Positions 1 to 5,054 of a stretch of DNA of 10,477 nucleotides are shown piece after piece (the stretch's first letter is position 1; each line of letters opens with the position of its first letter). The notes beneath the pieces were generated by a model. The model was not told the DNA's origin. It worked only from the letters and a program-made list of their open reading frames with translations, and made no database searches. Origin of the DNA: Thermoanaerobaculia bacterium. GTDB lineage: Bacteria; Acidobacteriota; Thermoanaerobaculia; Gp7-AA8. The translations under genes were made by a program, and so were the position numbers. The DNA is taken from the NCBI GenBank assembly GCA_017883215.1, contig JADGOA010000106.1:1-10477 (forward strand). Reading direction: 5' to 3'.

Positions 1-120
1 GCCCGCTGGACATCCGGAGAGATTCCGCTCTGGAACCCGCTCTCGGGGTGCGGGGAGCCGTGGCTCGCGCAGCTTCAGACCGGCTCGCTCTACCCCGGGG
101 ACCTTCCGTTCCTCCTTCCG
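1..120 (+). pseudogene. YfhO-like membrane protein fragment (frame 1)
   Basis: Frame 1 reads from the first base as ARWTSGEIPLWNPLSGCGEP, then a WLAQLQTGSLYPGDLPFLLP stretch. This matches, from memory, the conserved extracytoplasmic loop of YfhO-type and related multi-pass membrane proteins of glycosyl-transfer/O-antigen type: a G-x-(L/I)-P-L-W-N-P start, then G-x-P-(F/L)-L-A, a short Q-containing stretch, and Y-P before a hydrophobic LLP segment. The family normally runs to several hundred residues with about ten or more membrane segments. Here only ~40 residues are visible: the start lies left of the window, and the match stops at about base 120, where coding moves to frame 2 and becomes a VWA protein. 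Frame 1 stays open further only because of base composition; its downstream translation is arginine-rich and family-less. It is either the remains of a gene fused by deletion or one side of an assembly misjoin. Confidence 0.6.
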
Positions 121-121
121 C

Positions 122-823
122 GTGCTGGACGAAGGGAAGCCGGTCAAGATCTCGAAATTCGAGCACGTCAAGAACCTGCCGCTCTCGGTCGGCATGGCCG
201 TCGACACCTCCGCCTCGATGACGCCGCGCATGTCGGAAGCGCAGAAAGCGGGCGCGCAGTTCTTCAAGAACGTGCTCAAGAGCGGCGACAAGGCCTTCCT
301 GGTGTCGTTCGACACGCAGGCGCAGTTGATCCAGAAGTGGTCGACGAAGTTGTCGGACGTGAACGCGGGGCTGTCGAAACTCCGCGCCGAAGAGGCGGCC
401 GCTCTGTACGACGCCATCGTTTACTCGCTCTACAACTTCGTCGGCGTGCGCGGGCAGAAGGCTCTCGTGGTCATCACCGACGGCCGCGACAACGCTTCGA
501 AGTTCTCATTCGACCAGGCCGTCGAGTACGCGCGCCGGGCCGCCGTTCCGATCTACGGCGTCGGCATCGGCATCGGCGTCACCGACATCGACGCCCGTTA
601 CAAGCTCGGCCGCTTCTGTGCCGAGACCGGCGGGAATCTGTACATGATCGACCGTGCCGAGGATCTGCACCGCATCTACGGCGAGATCCAGGACGAGCTC
701 CGCTCGCAGTACGTCCTCGGCTTCTACCCCGCCGATGGTGTGAAGCCCGGCGGGAAGTGGCGCGAAGTCACCGTGCGGGTCTCGGAAGGAAAGGCAAAGA
801 CGATTCGGGGGTACTACCCGTAG
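122..823 (+). CDS. VWFA-related (von Willebrand factor A) domain protein, 5' part missing
   Basis: The visible 233 residues form most of a VWA domain of the type found in many acidobacterial 'VWFA-related' proteins, which are usually exported and of unknown ligand. The family signature 'F-x-V-x-(E/D)-x-G-K-P' is present as FRVLDEGKP; its F and R lie at 116-121, upstream of the GTG at 122, so that GTG is not the true start. The metal-ion-dependent adhesion site (MIDAS) has DTSAS at residues 28-32 and TDGRDN from residue 119. The MIDAS threonine, normally in G-x-T-A-L-Y-D-A, appears as alanine (EAAALYDAI, residue 93). The C-terminal part (SQYVLGFYP, then a VTVRV strand) is typical of the family end. 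The N-terminal signal peptide and beta-sandwich are absent, because upstream sequence belongs to a different protein in another frame. The stop is TAG at 821-823. Identity as a VWA protein is certain; integrity is not. Confidence 0.85.
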   Translation: MLDEGKPVKISKFEHVKNLPLSVGMAVDTSASMTPRMSEAQKAGAQFFKNVLKSGDKAFLVSFDTQAQLIQKWSTKLSDVNAGLSKLRAEEAAALYDAIVYSLYNFVGVRGQKALVVITDGRDNASKFSFDQAVEYARRAAVPIYGVGIGIGVTDIDARYKLGRFCAETGGNLYMIDRAEDLHRIYGEIQDELRSQYVLGFYPADGVKPGGKWREVTVRVSEGKAKTIRGYYP

Positions 824-829
824 GGGGTA

Positions 830-943
830 GGACTGCGGGCATCCTGCCCGCCTGTGATCGGGCATCCTGCCCGGTCACTTCTCGTATCGCCGCAGTCGTC
901 GGGCTGGAAGCCCGCCGACAGGCGGACAGGATGTCCGCAGTCC
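830..943. repeat. Nested palindromic intergenic repeat R1
   Basis: Outer arms 830-855 and 918-943 are inverted copies of 26 nt with two mismatches. Each arm is itself a hairpin: 835-841/845-851 (GCGGGCA, loop tcc, TGCCCGC) and 922-928/932-938 (GCGGACA, loop gga, TGTCCGC). The two mismatches between arms are one G:C to A:T change that preserves pairing inside the local hairpin. A third hairpin of the same design lies at 856-864/868-876, and a fourth small stem at about 901-913. The core from about 856 to 890 is clearly related to the repeat at 4872-5003. It begins 7 nt after the VWA stop and could act as a terminator, but its design is that of a REP/BIME-like or MITE-like repeat. Short 'ORFs' through it are not genes. 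Confidence 0.85.
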
Positions 944-972
944 GAAATACCACGCATCCTGACAGCAGCGCA

Positions 973-978
973 TACGAT
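973..978 (+). promoter_or_regulatory. Possible -10 box of the truncated GDT1-family gene
   Basis: TACGAT lies 10 nt upstream of the ATG at 989, so the predicted transcript start (about 985) would leave only a few leader bases. The same spacing is seen for other genes in this window that lack a Shine-Dalgarno site. No convincing -35 box was found. If real, the 5' control region of the broken gene survives intact. Confidence 0.3.
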
Positions 979-988
979 TCGCGGCACG

Positions 989-1057
989 ATGCGCACCTTT
1001 CTCACCGTCTTCGCCACCGTCTTCCTCGCCGAGATCGGCGACAAGACACAGCTCGCC
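989..1057 (+). pseudogene. Truncated GDT1/TMEM165 (UPF0016) family cation transporter, N-terminal fragment
   Basis: From ATG at 989 the frame reads MRTFLTVFATVFLAEIGDKT followed by QLA. This is the first transmembrane helix of the UPF0016 (GDT1/TMEM165, MneA-type) family, including the diagnostic E-x-G-D-K-(T/S) motif, here EIGDKT at about residues 15-20. Family members are ~190-200 residues with two such motifs and export Mn2+ (or transport Ca2+/Mn2+) across the membrane. Here the family match ends after about 23 residues, exactly where palindromic repeat R2 begins (about 1057). The remainder of the gene, including the second motif, is not found before the convergent NRAMP gene. The open frame continues through the repeat to 1309 but encodes repeat-derived sequence. 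The protein cannot be functional as it stands. Causes could be insertion of the repeat with loss of the 3' part, recombination between repeats, or a misassembly at a repeat. Confidence 0.7.
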
Positions 1058-1153
1058 GCAGGGCACGGCTGCGCCGTGCCGAACTCCCGTGGGCGGGCGG
1101 GTTCTGTGTTCCCCCACCCACGAAGGTTCGGTACGGCACAGCCGTGCCCTACG
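1057..1153. repeat. Nested palindromic repeat R2, interrupting the GDT1-family gene
   Basis: Arms 1057-1084 and 1126-1153 are inverted copies of 28 nt with three mismatches. Each arm is itself palindromic: GGCACGGC/GCCGTGCC around a 3-nt loop on the left, GGTACGGC/GCCGTGCC on the right. The centre (about 1088-1122) holds a further imperfect stem of CGTGGG against CCCACG. The design (large palindrome made of small palindromes) is the same as R1 and R3, but the sequence is a different family. It lies downstream of the convergent NRAMP gene and could serve as its terminator. The 58 bases between it and the NRAMP stop (1154-1211) show nothing recognisable. Confidence 0.8.
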
Positions 1154-1211
1154 GTGGTCGCGCAGACGGCGTTCTTCCGTCCCCTTGCCACCCTGCCACA
1201 AGGTCATCGGT

Positions 1212-2456
1212 TCACAGCACGAACATCGCGATCGCCGCGGCGAACATCCCGAGCGTCGTCACTCCTACGGCGAAGATGCCGAGGTTCGAGCTCGGCTGGC
1301 CCTGCATGATCTTGCGGTCGGTCGCCACCATGAGAATGCCGACGAGCAGGAACGGCGAGAGCACGCCGTTGATCACGGCTGAGTAGTAGAGAGCCTGCAT
1401 CGCATTGAAGTGCGTGAAATCGATGAGGATGGCGACGGCGATCGACAGCAGCACGACCGCGTAGAACGACCGCGCCTTCGCCAGCTTTTCGTCGAGACCC
1501 TGTCTCCACCCGAACACCTCCGCGAGCGCGTACGCCGCCGAGCCGGAAAGAGTCGGAATCGCCAGCAGTCCCACTCCGATCAATCCGACGGTATAGAGGA
1601 TGAAACAGAAGTCGCCGGCGATCGGCCGCAGCGCTTCGGCGGCTTCGCGCGACGAGGTGATCGAACGGATGCCGTGTGCGTGGAGCGTCGCCGCCGTCGT
1701 GACGATGATGAAGAACATCACCAAGTTGGAGAAGAACGTCCCGATGCCGACATCCCACTTGCGCGAAACGATCTCGTCATCGGAGGCGCCGCGGCGCGAG
1801 GCGACGGTCCGCAGGCCGGCCTTCTTTCCCTCCTCCACCTCCTGCGAAGCCTGCCAAAAAAAGAGGTATGGACTGATCGTGGTGCCGAGGATGGCGACGA
1901 GCATCGACCACTCGCTGGGGCCTGAGGGACGCGACGGCAGCACCGTCGCCTTCAACACCTCGCCCCACTCCGGCCTCACGATGAAGGCGGCGCCGACGTA
2001 TGCGAACAGCGCCAGGGCGAGCCACTTCAAGACCATGGCGATGTCCGCATAGCGCATCCAAACCGTCGCCGCGCCGATCGCGACGCCGAATAGAACAACC
2101 ATCGCGTGCGAGTTCAGGTGCGTAACGCTCTGCGCAGCCTCGGCCATGCCGGCCAGGTCGGCTCCGATGTTGATGACGTTCGCCGCCAGCAGCGCGAACG
2201 CCGCCACAGCGACGACGGGGCGTGGAAACCGGCTCCGCAGCGCGAATGCGAGCCCGCGCCCCGTCACCATGCCGATGCGGGCGCACATCATCTGCACCGC
2301 CGCCATCAAAGGCCAGGAGAGAGGCGCAACCCACAACATCAAGAAACCGGACTGCGCTCCGGCGATCGAGTAGGTGGCGATGCCGGAGGGATCGTCGTCG
2401 GCAGCGCCGGTGATCAGGCCCGGTCCGAGGGAGGAGAGGATTCGCGATGGTTTCAC
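1212..2456 (-). CDS. NRAMP-family divalent metal transporter, non-canonical site
   Basis: This 414-residue, strongly hydrophobic protein (about 11 membrane segments) belongs to the NRAMP (SLC11) superfamily of proton-coupled divalent metal importers. Helix 1 has GPGLITGAADDDPSGIATYS (residues 11-30), corresponding to the canonical GPG...DPGN metal-binding turn; helix 6 has GTTISPYLFFW (191-201), where manganese/iron transporters usually have a methionine-containing A-M-P-H. Later blocks such as TTAATLHAHGI and EALRPIAGDF are typical of a widespread bacterial subclade. Loss of the metal-selecting methionine and of DPGN suggests a substrate other than the usual Mn2+/Fe2+, possibly Mg2+ or another ion; this is inference. 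The start is GTG at 2454-2456; no Shine-Dalgarno site is visible and no closer in-frame ATG fits. It lies 61 nt downstream of sdaAA on the same strand, so co-transcription is possible. A GDT1-family Mn exporter fragment lies just beyond its end. Confidence 0.88.
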   Translation of the reverse strand: MKPSRILSSLGPGLITGAADDDPSGIATYSIAGAQSGFLMLWVAPLSWPLMAAVQMMCARIGMVTGRGLAFALRSRFPRPVVAVAAFALLAANVINIGADLAGMAEAAQSVTHLNSHAMVVLFGVAIGAATVWMRYADIAMVLKWLALALFAYVGAAFIVRPEWGEVLKATVLPSRPSGPSEWSMLVAILGTTISPYLFFWQASQEVEEGKKAGLRTVASRRGASDDEIVSRKWDVGIGTFFSNLVMFFIIVTTAATLHAHGIRSITSSREAAEALRPIAGDFCFILYTVGLIGVGLLAIPTLSGSAAYALAEVFGWRQGLDEKLAKARSFYAVVLLSIAVAILIDFTHFNAMQALYYSAVINGVLSPFLLVGILMVATDRKIMQGQPSSNLGIFAVGVTTLGMFAAAIAMFVL

Positions 2457-2517
2457 GGCGGCAAACGTAGCAAATGCTGGGCCCGCTATGGAGTGTCGAT
2501 TGCGCGCGACTCTGCGT

Positions 2518-3453
2518 TCAGGACTCCGACCCTTTCCGCTCCTGCGCGACGCGCTCGCGTTCGGCGGCGCGCTCGGCGCGGCGCTGGTTCGCCTCGTCCT
2601 TCAACCGCGTTCCGATCGCACAGCCGGTGGCGGTCGTCGCCAGGCCACCTTCGGCGGTTTCCCTCAGTCCGCGGGGCAAGGCGCGGCCGATGCGCACCAT
2701 CGCTTCGACGACTTCGTCCATCGGGATGACCGACTCGACGCCGGCGAGCGCGAGCTGCGCAGCGGTGAGACCGTGCACGGCGAAGATCGCATTCCGTTTG
2801 ACACACGGAACTTCGACGAGCCCTCCCACCGGGTCGCAGACCAGGCCCAGGGTGTTCTTCAACGCGATCGCCGCGGCGTGAATCGACTCGCGTGTCGTGC
2901 CACCCATCATGTAGGCGACCGATGCCGCGCCCATCGCGGCGGCCACCCCAACCTCGTTCTGACAGCCGCCGGCAGCGCCCGAGATGTTCGCCGACAACGC
3001 CACGATCGAGCCGATACCGCCAGCGACCGCGAGTGCGCGGACTGTCTTCTCAGGATCGATCTTCCGCTCTTCCTCCAACGCCATGAGCATCCCGGGAACG
3101 ACGCCACCCGCGCCGGCTGTCGGCGCCGCCACGATCACACCCATGCGCGAGTTCTCGCCCATGACGGACAAGGCGTAGATCTCGGCCTTGATCGTCAGCG
3201 GGTCGAGAAAGGTCCGCCCCGCTTCGAAGGCTTCGTTGAGCTTGCGCGCTTCGTTGCCGACCAGCTTCCCCATCGAGAGGCCGCCGCCCTTGCCGCGCTC
3301 GATACAGTCGCGCATGACGCCGCGACGCTTCCGGAGCGCGGCGAGGATCTGCTCGGCAGGAATCCCGTGCTCCTGTTCGTCGACTTCGAGAAAGACGTCA
3401 GCCAGGTCGCGGTCGCGTCCGGCCTCTTCGAGTTGTTTGAATGATTCGATCAT
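2518..3453 (-). CDS. sdaAA: L-serine dehydratase, iron-sulfur dependent, alpha subunit
   Basis: It converts L-serine to pyruvate and ammonia together with the beta subunit encoded upstream, using a catalytic [4Fe-4S] cluster. The 311-residue product starts MIESFKQLEEAGR and carries the family's conserved glycine-rich blocks: GENSRMGVIVAAPTAGAGG (99-117), GGCQNEVGVAAAM (162-174) and CDPVGGLVEVPCVKRNA (206-222). Cysteines 164, 206 and 217 are the expected cluster ligands, so the enzyme should be active. The C-terminus is a charged tail (RRAERAAERERVAQER). The reading frame stays open to a TTG at 3585, but that extension only translates the tandem repeat in the gap to sdaAB; ATG at 3451-3453 matches the family start. 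No Shine-Dalgarno site is visible. Split alpha/beta subunits resemble Firmicutes-type enzymes rather than the fused E. coli SdaA. Confidence 0.95.
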   Translation of the reverse strand: MIESFKQLEEAGRDRDLADVFLEVDEQEHGIPAEQILAALRKRRGVMRDCIERGKGGGLSMGKLVGNEARKLNEAFEAGRTFLDPLTIKAEIYALSVMGENSRMGVIVAAPTAGAGGVVPGMLMALEEERKIDPEKTVRALAVAGGIGSIVALSANISGAAGGCQNEVGVAAAMGAASVAYMMGGTTRESIHAAAIALKNTLGLVCDPVGGLVEVPCVKRNAIFAVHGLTAAQLALAGVESVIPMDEVVEAMVRIGRALPRGLRETAEGGLATTATGCAIGTRLKDEANQRRAERAAERERVAQERKGSES

Positions 3454-3494
3454 GGGCAGTGGGTGGAACGGATGAGAGGCGGGATGTCTTCCGA

Positions 3495-3616
3495 CCACCC
3501 ACCCGACCAGTCTGCTGAGTTGCTCAGTTACTAAGTTGCTGAGTTGGTCCGATCGCCCGTCAGCGGGCGCCGTGACCGCACCCAACTCAGTAACTCAGCA
3601 ACTGGTGGGCGGGCGG
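3495..3616. repeat. Inverted array of degenerate octamers between sdaAB and sdaAA
   Basis: The left side holds four consecutive 8-nt units (3515-3546): CTGAGTTG, CTCAGTTA, CTAAGTTG, CTGAGTTG. The right side holds inverted units CAACTCAG (3583-3590), TAACTCAG (3591-3598) and a partial CAACTGG (3599-3605). Outside these, 3495-3511 and 3601-3616 also pair (C-rich against G-rich with CCAGT/ACTGG). Between the arms is a small perfect stem CGCCCG/CGGGCG (3554-3559/3564-3569). The element fills most of the 163-nt gap between the two subunit genes and may act as an intercistronic stem-loop. It abuts the sdaAB stop. Confidence 0.75.
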
Positions 3617-4300
3617 CTACGTTATCCGATCCAGGTACTTCGCCTCTCCGACGTCCGGAACGGCGCGGATGCGCTCGAGCCCTTCGCGCGCCAGGGGGGA
3701 GTCGACGTCGATCTCCATGAAGGCGTCTTTGCCGCGCTGTTTTCGAGAGCAGTAGAGTGAAGCGATGTTGATTCGTTCCTCGGCGATGATGCGCGTCACC
3801 TCGGAGATCATCCCCGGGCGGTCACGGTAGAAGAGCAGCAGACTCGGCGAGTCCCCCTTGAAGCGCGTCTGAAAGCCGTTGATCCGGAAGACTTCGATCA
3901 CGCCGCCACCGATCGACGAGCCGACGATCTCCGCCTCTTTCGTCTTCCCTTTGATCTCGATTCGGACCGTGTTGGGATGCACATCCCCGAGATCCTCCTC
4001 GGCAAACTCGATCTCCACTCCCATCTGTTCGGCGATCCGGATCGCCTCGGGAATCCGCGGGTCGTCGACGTTCAGCCCGATCGCTCCGCCGACGAGCGCG
4101 AAATCCGACCCGTGGCCGCGGTAGGTCGCCGCCAGCGGCGGATGGAGAAAAAAGCGAACCTCGACCGGATCCTCGTCGAGGATCTCGCGGGCTACGCGGC
4201 CCAGCCGCGCCGTGCCGGCGGTGTGCGAGCTCGAAGGTCCCACCATCACCGGCCCCATGATGTCGAGAATCGAGACTTTACGATCGTGACGGACAGCCAT
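3617..4300 (-). CDS. sdaAB: L-serine dehydratase, iron-sulfur dependent, beta subunit
   Basis: This is the 227-residue partner of SdaAA. It begins MAVRHDRKVSILDIMGPVMV, followed by GPSSSHTAG (21-29), the hallmark of the beta domain, then HPPLAATYRGHGSDFALVGG (53-72). An ACT domain follows from about residue 152 to 222 (PSLLLFYRDRPGMISEVTRI), known in this family as a regulatory or dimerisation module that can sense serine. The frame is open upstream to 4438, but that stretch translates the heptamer repeat region, whereas ATG at 4298-4300 gives the family N-terminus. There is no Shine-Dalgarno site. A -10-like TACACT (minus strand, 4312-4307) would place the transcript start on the A of the ATG. 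It is the first gene of the apparent sdaAB-sdaAA-NRAMP operon. Confidence 0.95.
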   Translation of the reverse strand: MAVRHDRKVSILDIMGPVMVGPSSSHTAGTARLGRVAREILDEDPVEVRFFLHPPLAATYRGHGSDFALVGGAIGLNVDDPRIPEAIRIAEQMGVEIEFAEEDLGDVHPNTVRIEIKGKTKEAEIVGSSIGGGVIEVFRINGFQTRFKGDSPSLLLFYRDRPGMISEVTRIIAEERINIASLYCSRKQRGKDAFMEIDVDSPLAREGLERIRAVPDVGEAKYLDRIT

Positions 4301-4306
4301 GACCAG

Positions 4307-4312
4307 AGTGTA
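4307..4312 (-). promoter_or_regulatory. Possible -10 box of sdaAB, leaderless arrangement
   Basis: On the minus strand TACACT is followed by 6 nt and then the ATG, so a normal transcript start would coincide with the start codon. This fits the absence of a ribosome binding site. No good -35 box lies 16-18 nt upstream. Confidence 0.4.
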
Positions 4313-4338
4313 AGCGCGATGTGCCTCGGCGCGGAGGT

Positions 4339-4449
4339 GGCATGGGGCATGGCGGCAGAGCCCGTGTAGGTCGAGTGGTGGGCCATGACGTGACGGATTA
4401 GCGCACCCATGCCCCATGCCCCGTGCCCCGTGCCTCATGCCTCAAGCCG
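4339..4449. repeat. Degenerate heptamer tandem repeat with inverted partner
   Basis: Six 7-nt units lie head to tail at 4408-4449: CATGCCC, CATGCCC, CGTGCCC, CGTGCCT, CATGCCT, CAAGCCG. The first two are part of a perfect 14-nt inverted repeat with 4339-4352 (arms 4339-4352 and 4407-4420, 54-nt loop). It sits in the divergent gap between sdaAB and the response regulator, upstream of both predicted promoters. Open frames that extend either neighbouring gene into it are translations of the repeat. Confidence 0.75.
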
Positions 4450-4474
4450 CATTGCGTTGCCGTTTCCCCGCCAT

Positions 4475-4480
4475 TACACT
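4475..4480 (+). promoter_or_regulatory. Possible -10 box of the response regulator
   Basis: TACACT ends 14 nt before the ATG at 4495; a TTGCGT-like hexamer at 4452-4457 gives a 17-nt spacer. The leader would be about 8 nt. Support is by position and similarity only. Confidence 0.4.
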
Positions 4481-4494
4481 CGAGGCAACGGTCC

Positions 4495-4869
4495 ATGGAC
4501 AAGAAACCGGTCATTCTCGTCGTCGACGACGACCTTCCGATCATTATTCTGATGCGCAGTCTCCTGCGGGAGTTCGGCTTCGAGGCCGTCACGGCCACCA
4601 ACGGTGCGGAGGCCATCGAGAAGGCGCAGCAGGTGCAACCCGAGCTGATCCTGCTCGACAAGAACATGCCCGGGATGACCTGCGGCGAGGTCATCCGCGG
4701 CCTTCGTGAGGGAAACGGCGGCGGCCGGATTCCGATCCTCATCCTCAGCGGCGAGCCTCTCGAGGGCGCGGAGCTCAGGGAGCTCGGCGCGGATGCGGCG
4801 GTGCAGAAACCGTTCGACATCCAGGCGCTGATCGCGCAGATCCGCAGCCACCTCGACCGCGGCGCGTAG
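4495..4869 (+). CDS. Single-domain response regulator (CheY-like receiver)
   Basis: The 124-residue product is one receiver domain with no output domain. Acidic residues D11-D13 (ILVVDDDLP), phospho-acceptor D55 (LILLDKNMPG), the switch S85 (LILSGE) and K105 (QKPF) are all in place, so it should be phosphorylated by a histidine kinase and act by protein contact rather than DNA binding. ATG at 4495 was chosen because the receiver begins directly after it (MDKKPVILVV); a longer open frame from 4423 runs through the heptamer repeat. Only a weak purine stretch (GAGG, 4482-4485) lies upstream. No cognate kinase is in the window. It is divergent from sdaAB and followed after 2 nt by repeat R3. Confidence 0.9.
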   Translation: MDKKPVILVVDDDLPIIILMRSLLREFGFEAVTATNGAEAIEKAQQVQPELILLDKNMPGMTCGEVIRGLREGNGGGRIPILILSGEPLEGAELRELGADAAVQKPFDIQALIAQIRSHLDRGA

Positions 4870-4871
4870 CG

Positions 4872-5003
4872 GGAGTGCGTGCGTCTCGCCCGCCGCGATC
4901 GGGCGTCCCGCGCCCGATCACTTGTCGTTCGCGTTGTCGGCTGTCGGCCGTAAAGCAGCCGGGCGCGGACGCCCGGCTGCGGCGGGCGGGACGCACGCAC
5001 TCC
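4872..5003. repeat. Nested palindromic intergenic repeat R3 (same family as R1)
   Basis: Outer arms 4872-4896 and 4979-5003 are inverted copies of 25 nt with one mismatch. Inside are two further perfect stems: 4897-4905/4911-4919 (GATCGGGCG/CGCCCGATC) and 4955-4965/4970-4980 (11 bp, loop CGGA). The stretch starting GATCGGGC, with TCC, GCCCG and TCACTT then TCG, matches the corresponding core of R1 (856 onward) base for base at most positions, as does the outer GGA-TGCG start. It begins 2 nt after the response-regulator stop and ends 17 nt before the aldolase -10 box. Confidence 0.85.
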
Positions 5004-5020
5004 GGTAGCGCCCGCTGTGC

Positions 5021-5045
5021 TATAAACCGGCGCAGACACAGGAGG
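5021..5045 (+). promoter_or_regulatory. -10 box and strong Shine-Dalgarno of the aldolase gene
   Basis: TATAAA at 5021-5026 is preceded by TGTGC, a partial extended -10. AGGAGG at 5040-5045 is a perfect ribosome binding site 9 nt before the ATG at 5055, and it fixes this start rather than the longer open frame from 4875. No clear -35 box: that position falls in the right arm of R3. Confidence 0.65.
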
Positions 5046-5054
5046 CCTACGCTC

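Noticed and set aside
830..1153. Possible CRISPR array
   Set aside because: The repeats are inverted and nested, not direct repeats with unique spacers of equal length, and there are no cas genes.
824..1211. Insertion sequence remnant
   Set aside because: No transposase fragment in any frame and no target-site duplication that I could identify around R1 or R2; only palindromic repeats are visible.
337..1386. A 349-codon frame-1 open frame running from inside the VWA gene through the repeats
   Set aside because: It is arginine-rich shadow sequence; only its far upstream continuation (1-120) matches a protein family.
2374..3444. A 356-codon plus-strand open frame opposite sdaAA
   Set aside because: sdaAA on the other strand has all its Fe-S ligands and family motifs; the plus frame is histidine/arginine-rich with no domain.
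4301..4494. Possible riboswitch or attenuator controlling sdaAB or the response regulator
   Set aside because: The predicted transcript starts leave leaders of 0-8 nt, so the repeat region lies upstream of the transcripts; no known riboswitch core was recognised.
1212..4869. Operon linking serine dehydratase, NRAMP and the response regulator as one novel system
   Set aside because: The response regulator is divergent, and the 61-nt and 163-nt gaps support co-transcription only weakly; there is no sequence evidence of functional coupling beyond adjacency.
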